A stretch of 64,000 nt of DNA from Burkholderiales bacterium (GTDB taxonomy: Bacteria; Pseudomonadota; Gammaproteobacteria; Burkholderiales; JAEUOS01): NCBI GenBank assembly GCA_016790695.1, contig JAEUOS010000188.1:1-64000 (forward strand), in the 5' to 3' direction. A program made the translations under genes and the position numbers. Position 1 is the first letter of the stretch. The number at the start of each line of letters is the position of its first letter. Below the pieces are notes generated by a model. It did not search any database. It had not been told where the DNA came from and saw nothing but the letters and a program-made list of their open reading frames with translations. Positions 53,159-61,784 of the stretch are shown here, piece by piece.

Positions 53159-53857
53159 ATGGCCAGTCGCCGCGCACCCGCGAAATCGAAGGCGCAGGAC
53201 GCCCCGCGCAAGGCGCCGGCCCGCAGGAAGCCGGCGGCCAAGGCCGGCGGGCCGGTCGACAGCCTGATGGGCAAGTTCGTCCCCGACCTCCCGCTGCTCG
53301 GCATGGTGCGCGACCTCGGCCGCTGGGCCGACACCATGCTCGCCACCGCCGGCGCCGGCGCCAAGGTCGCCGGGCTGGTCTCGCCGGTGCTCAATCACCC
53401 GGCCGCGACCGCCTCGCTGCAGCGCGCCGGCGCGCTGCTGCACGACGTGCGCGAAACCGCCGGCCTGTCGATCCAGGACCTGGGCCGCGCCATCGACCTC
53501 AAGGACGCCACCCTGATCGAGCATTTCGAGGCCGGCAAGGTGGCGCTGCCGTTCGACGTGATCCTGCGCATCGCCGCCGTGCTCGGGCGCAACGATCCGC
53601 TGCCCTTCGTCATGCGCCTGTTGCGCGAGTCCAACCCGCGGCTGGCGAAGACGCTCGAGGATCTGGGCGTCGGCAAGCTGGTCGTCCACATCGGCCGCGA
53701 GCGCGAATTCGTCAATCTCTATCGCGGCAAGGACGAACTCCGCTCGCTCGACGACGAGGAATTCGCCGCGCTGCTGCAGATCGTCGATGCCGCGCTGAAG
53801 ATGGCGTTGTCCGCCAGGCACGGCATGCAGCGCGCCGGCCGGCCGCTCGCCGATTGA
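53159..53857 (+). CDS. XRE-type helix-turn-helix protein
   Basis: 232 residues. A basic, Ala/Lys-rich N-terminus (1-30) precedes an uncharacterised helical part (31-90), then an XRE-like HTH at about 92-145 (LLHDVRETAGLSIQDLGRAI region) and a C-terminal region to 232 of unknown fold. The GAGAGG ribosome-binding site is good. It precedes the WS/DGAT gene by 25 bases and may regulate lipid-storage genes or its own operon; this is inferred from position alone. Confidence 0.8.
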   Translation: MASRRAPAKSKAQDAPRKAPARRKPAAKAGGPVDSLMGKFVPDLPLLGMVRDLGRWADTMLATAGAGAKVAGLVSPVLNHPAATASLQRAGALLHDVRETAGLSIQDLGRAIDLKDATLIEHFEAGKVALPFDVILRIAAVLGRNDPLPFVMRLLRESNPRLAKTLEDLGVGKLVVHIGREREFVNLYRGKDELRSLDDEEFAALLQIVDAALKMALSARHGMQRAGRPLAD

Positions 53858-53882
53858 ACGCCGACTGAAAGGCCCGCCGCCG

Positions 53883-55463
53883 ATGCGCCAGCTCAGCGCC
53901 AGCGACGCGCGCTTTCTCTACGCCGACACCGCGCGCGCCAACGCCAACGTCACCAAGATCCAGATCTACGACCAGTCGACCGCGCCCGGCGGGCACGTGC
54001 GTTTCAAGACCATCCTCGCGCACATCGAGTCGCGGCTGGCGCAGTCGCCGGCGTTCCGGCAGAAGCTGCACCGGGTGCCGCTCGAGCTCGACTACCCCTA
54101 CTGGGTGGAGGACGAGGACTTCGACCTCGAGTACCACGTGCGCCACATCGCCCTGCCCAAGCCGGGCGACTGGCGACAGTTCTGCATCCAGGCCTCGCGC
54201 ATCCACGCGCGCGCGCTCGACCTTGCGCGGCCGCTGTGGGAGATCTATGTCATCGAGGGCCTCGACGGCTTCCTCGACCTGCCGCGCGGCAGCTTCGCCC
54301 TCCTGACCAAGGTGCACCACGCCGCCATCGACCTCGAGGATGCGGCCGGCGTCGCCACCGGCATCACTGCGGTGCTGCACGACACCAGCCCGACGCCGGC
54401 GCCGCCGGCGCCGCCGGCCCCCTGGTTTCCCGAGCCGGCGCCCGGCGCCGTGCGCATGATCGGGCGCGGGATCGCCGCTCTGGCGGCGGCGCCCTTGCGC
54501 CTGGCGCGGCCGTTGTCGCGCGCGCTGTCGGCGATCGCGCCCTCGGCCTTCGGCTACGCCGGGGAGATGCTGCTCACCCCCGAGAAGGTCGTCGCCACCC
54601 GCTTCAACGCGGCGGTATCCGCGCACCGGGTCTTCGAGACGCGGCGTTTCCTGCTCGCGGAGTTCAAGGAGATCCGCGCGCTGGTGCCCGGCGCGACCGT
54701 CAACGACGCGGTGCTGGCGGTGTGCGGCGGCGCGCTGCGCCGCTACCTCGAGGCGGAGCGCGAGCTGCCGGCGGCGAACCTCACCGCGATCGCGCCGTTC
54801 TTCGTGCGCGAGGCCGGCGGCGGGGACGGCGGCCGGCGCGCGATGGCGTGGATGCGCGTGCACCTGGAGACGGGCACCGGCGACGCCGTGCGGCGGCTGG
54901 CCGCGATCCATCGCCAGACCGCGTCCTCCGCCACCGTCGCCCGGGCCGTGCGCGCGCGCGAGCTCACCGACCTCGCGCAGCACACCCCGGCGGCGACGCT
55001 GGCGCTGGTCAGCAAGGTGCTCGCGCGCGCGGTGCGCGGCATCGGGCGCCGCGCGCCGCTCGCCAACTGCACGATCACCAATGTCCCGGGGCCCGCGCAG
55101 CCGCTCTACCTGTGCGGCGCGCGCATGACCTATTTCTCGGCGATCATGCCGATCGCCGACGGCATGGGCCTGGTGTTCGCGGTGACCAGCTACGACGGCC
55201 GCATCATCATCTCGCCGACGTCGTGCCGCGAACTGATGCCCGACCCGGCCCGGTTCGCGCAATGCATCCGCGACAGCTTCCAGGAATACCTGGCGCTCGC
55301 CCGCGGCGGCGCGGTCGAAGGCGCGGCGCCGGTCAGGCGAACGCGGCCGAAGGCGTCGTCATCCGGTGCAGCATCCCGCCGACCCCGGTCGGCACGTACG
55401 GCCGCCACTGCCCCTCGGGTTGCGCCAGGCGGTCGGCCACGATCCACAGCACGACCGCGTTGA
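53883..55463 (+). CDS. Wax ester synthase/diacylglycerol acyltransferase (WS/DGAT)
   Basis: Makes wax esters or triacylglycerol from acyl-CoA for storage. 526 residues. The catalytic HHxxxD motif is present as KVHHAAIDLEDA, with Leu in place of the usual Gly after Asp. C-terminal PLANCTITNVPGPAQPLYL is the family's second motif. Homology fades at about residue 480. The last 43 codons run across the 3' end of the convergent hydrolase gene and look like read-through (Arg/Ala/Thr-rich), so the native stop may have been lost or there may be a sequence error. Confidence 0.87.
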   Translation: MRQLSASDARFLYADTARANANVTKIQIYDQSTAPGGHVRFKTILAHIESRLAQSPAFRQKLHRVPLELDYPYWVEDEDFDLEYHVRHIALPKPGDWRQFCIQASRIHARALDLARPLWEIYVIEGLDGFLDLPRGSFALLTKVHHAAIDLEDAAGVATGITAVLHDTSPTPAPPAPPAPWFPEPAPGAVRMIGRGIAALAAAPLRLARPLSRALSAIAPSAFGYAGEMLLTPEKVVATRFNAAVSAHRVFETRRFLLAEFKEIRALVPGATVNDAVLAVCGGALRRYLEAERELPAANLTAIAPFFVREAGGGDGGRRAMAWMRVHLETGTGDAVRRLAAIHRQTASSATVARAVRARELTDLAQHTPAATLALVSKVLARAVRGIGRRAPLANCTITNVPGPAQPLYLCGARMTYFSAIMPIADGMGLVFAVTSYDGRIIISPTSCRELMPDPARFAQCIRDSFQEYLALARGGAVEGAAPVRRTRPKASSSGAASRRPRSARTAATAPRVAPGGRPRSTARPR

Positions 55464-56145
55464 AACCCAGGCCGGTGTGGCTGCCCGGCACCTGGATGTT
55501 CTCGTGCATGCGCGCGTCGCCATCGATGGTGGCCTCCTGCGGCGGCACCACGCCGTCGGAAAGCGAGTACAGGCAGCTCATCGGCACCGGCGGCGCGCGC
55601 TTCTCGCGCATGTGCTTGACGCGCGGTTGCAGCGAATGGGCGGTCGGCCCGAGCGGATGCGCGATCAGCCGGTACAGGGCCTGCACCAGGGGCGGCGACT
55701 TGCTGCCCTCCGGATCGACGCTCACCGGACTGCCGAGCGCGATCACGGCGCGCACGCACTCGCTGGCGCGGTGCGCGCCGTAGAGCGCGAACACGCCGCC
55801 CAGGCTCCAGCCGACCAGGCTCACGCGGCGCCCGGTGGCGTGATGCAGGTGCCGGATCTTCTGCTCGAGCGCCTCGGCATGGCGGCTGCGGAAGCCGACG
55901 TTGCGGCCCAGTCCCCAGGTGGCGACGTCGTAGCCGCGGTTGGAAAGGAAGATGCGCAGCGCCGCCAGCGACGACTCGCTGGCCATGAATCCGGGCAGGA
56001 GCAGCACCGGATGCCCGTCGCCGGACGGCGCGGTCAGCAGCAGCGGCAGGGCGTAGGGCAGCATCGCCATCTCGGCGACGGCGCGCAACTCGGTGAGCGA
56101 ATGCAGGGGGTGGGGCGCGTCCCGGTGCGGGTGTCGCTTGGCCAT
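55333..56145 (-). CDS. Alpha/beta hydrolase
   Basis: 270 residues with VLLLPGFMASESS near the N-terminus, nucleophile elbow GWSLGG, a candidate acid in LYSLSDGVV and a His in PGSHTGLGFN. It resembles lipase/esterase-like hydrolases that often lie beside WS/DGAT genes, and may act on storage lipids or acyl chains. No signal peptide. It converges with WS/DGAT over 131 bases and starts 10 bases after mscS on the same strand. Confidence 0.85.
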   Translation of the reverse strand: MAKRHPHRDAPHPLHSLTELRAVAEMAMLPYALPLLLTAPSGDGHPVLLLPGFMASESSLAALRIFLSNRGYDVATWGLGRNVGFRSRHAEALEQKIRHLHHATGRRVSLVGWSLGGVFALYGAHRASECVRAVIALGSPVSVDPEGSKSPPLVQALYRLIAHPLGPTAHSLQPRVKHMREKRAPPVPMSCLYSLSDGVVPPQEATIDGDARMHENIQVPGSHTGLGFNAVVLWIVADRLAQPEGQWRPYVPTGVGGMLHRMTTPSAAFA

Positions 56146-56155
56146 CTGGAGCGCC

Positions 56156-56974
56156 CTAGGCCGCCCGGGTGTGCATCACCTGATGCGGCGCGGGCACCGG
56201 CCAGCCGGCCAGCGCGCCGACCTCGGCGATCGCCTTGTTGGTGTCGAAGTAGACCTGCCAGTAATGGCTGTTGTGGCAGTACGGCCGCACCGCGAGCAGG
56301 CATCCGGCGGCATTGAACTCGAGGATCTCGACCTGCGGCGCCGGGTCGGCGGCGACGTTGGCCACCTGGCCGACGCGCGTGGCCAGGAGCGCGATCGCAT
56401 CCTTGGGATCGACGCCGTTGGCGATCTGGCACTTGAGGTCGACGCGGCGGTACGGGTTGTGGGTGTAGTTGACGACGTTGTCCGCCAGGATCTTGCCGTT
56501 GCCCACCGTCACCCGCAGGTTGTCGACCGTGTCGACGGTCGTGACGAACAGGCCGATCTCGCGCACGTCGCCCGTGACCCCGCCGGCGGAGATCATGTCG
56601 CCAACCTTGAACGGCCGCAGCACGATCAGGAAGGCGCCGGCGGCGAAATTGGCGAGCAGGCCCGACCAGGCCGCGCCGATGGCGATGCCGGCGGCGGCGA
56701 TCAGGGCGGCGAACGACGTGGTCTGGATCCCGAAGATCGACAGGATCGCGAGCACCAGCACGATGCGCAGCGTCACCTTGATCGACGATTCGCCGTAGGT
56801 GATCAGCGTCGGGTCGACCTTGCGCGAGGTCATGCCGTCGCGCGAGACGCGCATGATGAAGCCGATCACCCAGCCGCCGACGATCCACAGGATCACCGCG
56901 CCGAGGACCTTCCAGCCGATGTCGACCAGGTAGGGCACCAGCACCTTCTCGATTTCCGCCAGCGTCTGATCCAT
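56156..56974 (-). CDS. mscS: Small-conductance mechanosensitive channel MscS
   Basis: Inner-membrane channel that opens on hypo-osmotic shock. The start at 56974 (MDQTLAEIEKVLVPYL) gives 272 residues (E. coli 286), with GGGGGAGAG upstream. Three membrane segments, pore helix GIAIGAAWSGLLANFAAGAF (with the Gly/Ala packing pattern), and the C-terminal beta and cytoplasmic domains starting RPFKVGDMISAGG. Probably co-transcribed with the hydrolase gene. Confidence 0.93.
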   Translation of the reverse strand: MDQTLAEIEKVLVPYLVDIGWKVLGAVILWIVGGWVIGFIMRVSRDGMTSRKVDPTLITYGESSIKVTLRIVLVLAILSIFGIQTTSFAALIAAAGIAIGAAWSGLLANFAAGAFLIVLRPFKVGDMISAGGVTGDVREIGLFVTTVDTVDNLRVTVGNGKILADNVVNYTHNPYRRVDLKCQIANGVDPKDAIALLATRVGQVANVAADPAPQVEILEFNAAGCLLAVRPYCHNSHYWQVYFDTNKAIAEVGALAGWPVPAPHQVMHTRAA

Positions 56975-57170
56975 CGCTCTCCCCCGCGCGCGTCGGCAAC
57001 CGCGTGAATCTACTCGAAACCGGCCGCGCATGCCGGAACGCCGATGCCGTTCGCGCGCGCCGGGCCGGGAGCGGCCGTCGGTGGCATCGGCGGCGCGCGC
57101 GCCGCCACGCGATTCCGCTTGCAGGTACCATCGCGCCTTCGCCGTTCGTTTCCCCCCCACGCCAGATCGC

Positions 57171-58412
57171 ATGAAGAACTCCTCGCAGGCTCTCTCCCAC
57201 ATCCGCGTCCTCGACATGTCCCGCGTGCTCGCGGGACCCTGGTGCACCCAGAACCTGGCCGATCTCGGCGCCGAAGTCATCAAGGTCGAGCGACCCGGCG
57301 CCGGCGACGACACCCGCGGCTGGGGGCCGCCCTGGATCAAGGACGGCCAGGGCAGGCCCACCACCGATTCGAGCTACTACGCCTCGACCAACCGCGGCAA
57401 GAAGTCGATCGCGGTCAACATCGCCAAGCCCGAGGGCCAGGCGCTGATCCGCGCGCTGGCCGAGAAGAGCGACGTGCTGATCGAGAACTACAAGGTCGGC
57501 GACCTCAAGCGCTACGGCCTCGACTACGAGTCGCTCGCGAAGATCAACCCGGGCCTGGTCTACTGCTCGATCACCGGCTATGGCCAGGACGGGCCGTCGG
57601 CGCACAAGCCCGGCTACGACTTCATCTTCCAGGGCATGGGCGGACTGATGAGCATCACCGGCGAGCGCGACGACCTCCCCGGGGGCGGTCCGCAGAAGGC
57701 GGGCGTCGCCATCGTCGACATCACCACCGGAATGTACGCGACCGTCGCCATCCTGGCCGCGCTCAACCACCGCAGCGTCACCGGCCTGGGCCAGTACATC
57801 GACGTCGCGCTGCTCGACGCCGTGGTCGCGCTCGGCAGCAACCAGGTGACCGGCCATTTCGCCGGCGGCCACATCCCCAGGCGCTACGGCAACGCGCACG
57901 CCAACCTCGTGCCCTATCAGGTCTTCGACGTCGCCGACGGCGAGATCATCGTCGCCGCCGGCAACAACCTGCAGTGGAAGCGCCTGTGCGAGGCGATGGA
58001 GCGCACCGACCTCATCGACGATCCGCGCTATCGCGACGTCAAGGACCGCATCAACAACCGCGACCAGCTCGTGCCCGACCTCGCGCGCACCTTCAAGACC
58101 CGCACCATGGCCGACTGGGTCGCGCGCATCGAGGCGGTCGACGTGCCGTGCGGGCCGATCAACAACTACAAGCAGGTCTTCGAGGACCCGCAGGTCAGGC
58201 ACCGCGGCCTCAAGGTCACGCTGCCGCGGATCGACGGCGGCAAGGTCGACACCTTCGCCAGCCCGCTGCGCCTGTCGCGCTCGCCGGTCAGGTATGAAAA
58301 GGCGCCGCCGCTGGTCGGCCAGGACACCGACGACGTGCTCGCGAGCGTCCTGGAAATGGACGCGGCCGGGGTCGCGGCGCTCAAGGCCGCCGGCATCGTG
58401 CAGGGACGCTAG
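57171..58412 (+). CDS. CaiB/BaiF family (class III) CoA-transferase
   Basis: Moves CoA between carboxylic acids. Start set at 57171 (MKNSSQALSHIRVLDMSRVL), 413 residues. The N-terminal LAGPWCTQNLADLGAEVIKVE and the conserved Asp150 in KPGYDFIFQGMGG (the acyl-anhydride site in formyl-CoA transferase) are present. The acid substrate cannot be told; formate/oxalate, succinate and hydroxy-acids all occur in the family. Its stop overlaps that of the convergent ThDP enzyme by 4 bases. Confidence 0.9.
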   Translation: MKNSSQALSHIRVLDMSRVLAGPWCTQNLADLGAEVIKVERPGAGDDTRGWGPPWIKDGQGRPTTDSSYYASTNRGKKSIAVNIAKPEGQALIRALAEKSDVLIENYKVGDLKRYGLDYESLAKINPGLVYCSITGYGQDGPSAHKPGYDFIFQGMGGLMSITGERDDLPGGGPQKAGVAIVDITTGMYATVAILAALNHRSVTGLGQYIDVALLDAVVALGSNQVTGHFAGGHIPRRYGNAHANLVPYQVFDVADGEIIVAAGNNLQWKRLCEAMERTDLIDDPRYRDVKDRINNRDQLVPDLARTFKTRTMADWVARIEAVDVPCGPINNYKQVFEDPQVRHRGLKVTLPRIDGGKVDTFASPLRLSRSPVRYEKAPPLVGQDTDDVLASVLEMDAAGVAALKAAGIVQGR

Positions 58413-60025
58413 GGGCCCGCGCGCGTCACCTGCGGCGCCGGCGCGCCGTCGATCATCACGTTGAGCACCGCCGGCAGGCCGCTGGCGAGGGCGCGGCGCG
58501 CCGCGCCCGCGAGTTCCCCCGCCGCGGTCACGAGTTCGCCATGGCCGCCGAGCGCGGCAGCCAGGCGGTCGTAGCGCGAGGGCGCGAGTTCGCAGCCGAC
58601 CAGCCGCTGCGGCCCGTAGGCGCGCAGCTGGATCTGGTACTCGGCGTTCCAGCGCGCGTCGTTGCCGACCACCGCGACGAACGGCAGGCGGTAGCGCATC
58701 GCGGTGTCGATCTCCATCGCGTGGAAGCCGAAGGTGCCGTCGCCCATCAGCGCGACCACCGGCGCACCGGGCCGCGCGAGGCGCGCGGCGAGCGCGAACG
58801 GCAGGCCGGCGCCGATGGCGCCGGCGACGCCGTTGATCACGCGGCTGGGCGCGCTGAGGCAGGCCTGCGCCCATTGCCCGAACTCGCCGCCGTCGGAGAC
58901 CAGGACCGCGTCGGGATGCGTGTCGAGGAGCGCCTGCAGGGGCCGGCAGGCCTCGACCGGATGCAGGCGCTCGGGCGTGCCCGCGCGCGCGACATCCCAT
59001 TCGGGCGGGCGATAGGCGATCGCCGCGTCGACCTCGGCGCGCCAGCCGGACGCCGCGCGCGTCGCGTGGCGGGTGAGCGCGGCCAGTGCCGGCAGCGCGT
59101 CGGCGCCGGTCGACAGGCGCAGGCGCTCGCCGAACGCGCGGCGGGCGCGGGTGTGCTCGAGGGACTCGGTGTCGATCTGCATCACCTCGCAGGCCGCACT
59201 CAGGGCCTTGCCGAACCGGAGGGTGAAGTCGACCCGCTTGCCGACCAGCAGCACGCGGTCGGCCAGCGCCAGCATCTGCGCAAACGCGCCCAGCGACGGA
59301 TCGGCGGTGCCACGCGGGCTTTCCATGCCCACCACCGGCACGCCGGCCGCGTCCGCCAGCGCGCGCCGCGCCGCATTGCCGGCGCGCTGCATCGCTTCGG
59401 GGCCGGTGAGAACCAGCGGGCGCGCGCCGCCGGCGAGCCAGGACATGATGGTCGCCGCCGTCTGGTCCGGCAGGACGGCCGGCGCGGCATGCGCCGCGTC
59501 GATGTTCACCGCGACCTCGGTGGTCGCGTCCAGCGCATCGGTCGGCAGGCTCAGGTGCACCGGCCCCGGCCGTCCGGCGCGCGCGATGCCGAGTGCGCGC
59601 GCGATGTCGGTGCCGAGCGCATCGGCGCCGGCCGACGTCCACGACGCCTTGGCGACCGGCGCGGCCATCTCCGCCTGGCGCATCTCCTGGAACGCGCCCA
59701 GGCCGATCTGGTCGTTCGGCGCATGGCCGGAGAGCAGCACCACCGGCGCCTCGGCCATCTGCGCGGTGTACAGCGCGCCGACCGCGTTGGCATGGCCGGG
59801 GCCGCCGGTGACCAGCGCGACCGCCGGCGCGCCGGTCAGGCGGGCGTAGGCGTCGGCCATGTGCACGCAGGCGGCTTCATGGCGCACGTGGACGAGCTCG
59901 ATGCCGGCATCGAGCGCGGCGTCGAACACCGGCATGATGTGGTTGCCGGAGAGGGTGAAGATGCGCCGGATGCCGGCCGTCTTCAGGGTCTGGCACAACA
60001 GGTCTGCGCCGCGGTTGCCGGCCAT
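58409..60025 (-). CDS. Thiamine diphosphate-dependent enzyme, acetolactate-synthase-like
   Basis: 538 residues with three domains: PYR with catalytic Glu50 (HVRHEAACVHMADAYAR) and FQE at 112-114, a central domain, and PP with the ThDP/Mg motif GDGTFGFHAMEIDTAMRY (428-445) and Asn455. Relatives include acetolactate synthase, oxalyl-CoA decarboxylase and 2-hydroxyacyl-CoA lyase. The position beside a class III CoA-transferase allows an acyl-CoA lyase role, but no CoA-binding residues can be named here. Last gene of the minus-strand cluster. Confidence 0.83.
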   Translation of the reverse strand: MAGNRGADLLCQTLKTAGIRRIFTLSGNHIMPVFDAALDAGIELVHVRHEAACVHMADAYARLTGAPAVALVTGGPGHANAVGALYTAQMAEAPVVLLSGHAPNDQIGLGAFQEMRQAEMAAPVAKASWTSAGADALGTDIARALGIARAGRPGPVHLSLPTDALDATTEVAVNIDAAHAAPAVLPDQTAATIMSWLAGGARPLVLTGPEAMQRAGNAARRALADAAGVPVVGMESPRGTADPSLGAFAQMLALADRVLLVGKRVDFTLRFGKALSAACEVMQIDTESLEHTRARRAFGERLRLSTGADALPALAALTRHATRAASGWRAEVDAAIAYRPPEWDVARAGTPERLHPVEACRPLQALLDTHPDAVLVSDGGEFGQWAQACLSAPSRVINGVAGAIGAGLPFALAARLARPGAPVVALMGDGTFGFHAMEIDTAMRYRLPFVAVVGNDARWNAEYQIQLRAYGPQRLVGCELAPSRYDRLAAALGGHGELVTAAGELAGAARRALASGLPAVLNVMIDGAPAPQVTRAGP

Positions 60026-60049
60026 GGATTGCTCTCGGTTGGGTAAGCG

Positions 60050-61768
60050 TCAGGAAATCAGGCTCTGGCCCGGTGCCACCCGGGTGAAGCGCACCGGCTC
60101 GCGCGAGATGCGCACCGTGCCCTCGGCGAGGCGGGCCACGGTGTAGTCGGAGGTCTCGAGCGCGCCGGTCTCGGGGAAGTCCTCGCGGTAGTGGGCGCCG
60201 CGCGAATCCTCGCGCGCGATCGCCGCCTGCGTGATCACGCGGCTCACCGTGACGAGGTTCCGGAGATTCAGCCAGTCGTGCCAGGTGAGGTTGAAGGCGC
60301 GCTCGCCGTCGGCGACGCCGGCGGCGTCGAGCAGGCGGTCGAGCTCGGCGAGCTCGGCCGCGCCGCGCGCGAGCCCGGCGGCATTGCGCAGGATGCCGAC
60401 GTCGTTCCACATCACGTCGTGCAGGCGCTCGCGGATCGCCTCGAGGTCGCCGCCGCTGCGCGCGAACGGTGCCTCGGCGGCGGCGACCGCGCGCTCGATC
60501 ACGGCCTCGTCCGGCGCGCGCAGCACCCCTTCGGCCTTCACCCAGGCCGCCATCGAGTCGCCGGCGATGCCGCCGAACACCGTGGAATTGGCGACGCCGT
60601 TGCCGCCGAGCCGGTTGGCGCCGTGCACGCCGCCGGTGTCCTCGCCCGCGGCGAACAGGCCGGTCAGGGCCGTGCGGCAATCGACCGCGAACTGCACCCC
60701 GCCCATCATGTAGTGCGCGGTCGGCACCACCTCGACCAGGCCGCCGGCGAGGTCGAAGCCGCAGTCGGCGCAGCGCTCGACCATGCCCTTGAACTGCCGC
60801 CGCACGTTCTCCGGGCCGAGGTGGCCCATCGAGATGTACAGCCCGCCGTTGGGGGTGGTGTTGCCGGCGCGCATCTCGGTCATCATCGCGCGCGAGACGA
60901 TGTCGCGCGTGGCGCGCTCGTTGCGCGGGTCGTACTTGTGCATGAAGCGCTCGCGGTCGCCGCCGAGGAGGTAGCCGCCGGCGCCGCGCAGGCCTTCCTC
61001 GATGATGGTGCCGGTGATGCGGGTGCCGGCGCCGGCGAGCACGCCCGTGGGATGGAACTGCACCATCTCCATGTCGCGCAGCGGCAGCCCGGCGCGCAGC
61101 GCCATCGCCATGCCGTCGCAGCTCTTGTCGCCGGAGGGCGTGTGGTACTTGTACATGGTCGGCCCGCCGCCGGTCGCGAGCAGCACCGCCTTGGCCTGCA
61201 CGAACACGAACGCGCCGTCGCGCATGTCGATCATCAGCACCCCGGCCAGCGCGCTGCCGTCGGCGGTGCGGACCAGCTCGATCGCGCGGTGCTCCTCGAG
61301 GCGTTCGATGCCGCGCGCCCACACCTGCTCGGCGAGCCGGTTGATGATTTCGATGCCGGTCAGGTCGCCCTTGTGCACCGTGCGGTCGAAGGTCTGCCCG
61401 GCGAACGCCTTCTGGTGCACCGTGCCGTCGGGATTGCGGTCGAAGAAGCAGCCGAGCTCGTTCTCCAGCTCGTGGATGCGCACGACCGCCTGCTCGACCA
61501 GGGTCCACGCGAGGTCCTGGTCGGCAAGCCACTTGCTGCCGTCGATGGTGTCCATGAAGTGGCGCTCGACCGAGTCCTCCTTGGCGAGCGCGACGTTGTA
61601 GCCGCCCTGGACCATGCGCGTGCAGCCGCACTTGCCGAGCAGCCCCTTGACGGCGATCGTGATGTCGAGCGAGGGTGCGGCCTGGTGCGCGTGCAGCGCC
61701 GCGAACAGGCCGGCGCCCCCGGAGCCGAGGATCAGGATGTCGGTGGAGCGGCGGCGCACGTGCGTCAT
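60050..61768 (-). CDS. SdhA/FrdA-like FAD-dependent oxidoreductase
   Basis: 572 residues with an N-terminal FAD fold (ILILGSGGAGLFAALHA), QFHPTGVL, the catalytic-Arg segment EEGLRGAGGYL and ERATRDIVSRA: the active-site set of the succinate dehydrogenase/fumarate reductase/aspartate oxidase superfamily. The residue aligned with the His that binds FAD covalently in SdhA is Cys49 (GCTRMVQGG), so FAD should be non-covalent. No SdhB-type Fe-S subunit is adjacent. A role on a dicarboxylate linked to the neighbouring hydratase is likely. Confidence 0.85.
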   Translation of the reverse strand: MTHVRRRSTDILILGSGGAGLFAALHAHQAAPSLDITIAVKGLLGKCGCTRMVQGGYNVALAKEDSVERHFMDTIDGSKWLADQDLAWTLVEQAVVRIHELENELGCFFDRNPDGTVHQKAFAGQTFDRTVHKGDLTGIEIINRLAEQVWARGIERLEEHRAIELVRTADGSALAGVLMIDMRDGAFVFVQAKAVLLATGGGPTMYKYHTPSGDKSCDGMAMALRAGLPLRDMEMVQFHPTGVLAGAGTRITGTIIEEGLRGAGGYLLGGDRERFMHKYDPRNERATRDIVSRAMMTEMRAGNTTPNGGLYISMGHLGPENVRRQFKGMVERCADCGFDLAGGLVEVVPTAHYMMGGVQFAVDCRTALTGLFAAGEDTGGVHGANRLGGNGVANSTVFGGIAGDSMAAWVKAEGVLRAPDEAVIERAVAAAEAPFARSGGDLEAIRERLHDVMWNDVGILRNAAGLARGAAELAELDRLLDAAGVADGERAFNLTWHDWLNLRNLVTVSRVITQAAIAREDSRGAHYREDFPETGALETSDYTVARLAEGTVRISREPVRFTRVAPGQSLIS

Positions 61769-61784
61769 CGGCGAATCCCGGCGG

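Noticed and set aside
57119-57147. TTGCAG before the CoA-transferase gene as a -35 box
   Set aside because: The matching -10 position reads CCGTTC, so there is no promoter on this spacing.
56034-59642. A 1202-codon minus-strand frame across mscS, the CoA-transferase gene and part of the ThDP gene
   Set aside because: It crosses three well-supported genes in another frame and shows Arg/Ala-rich shadow composition.
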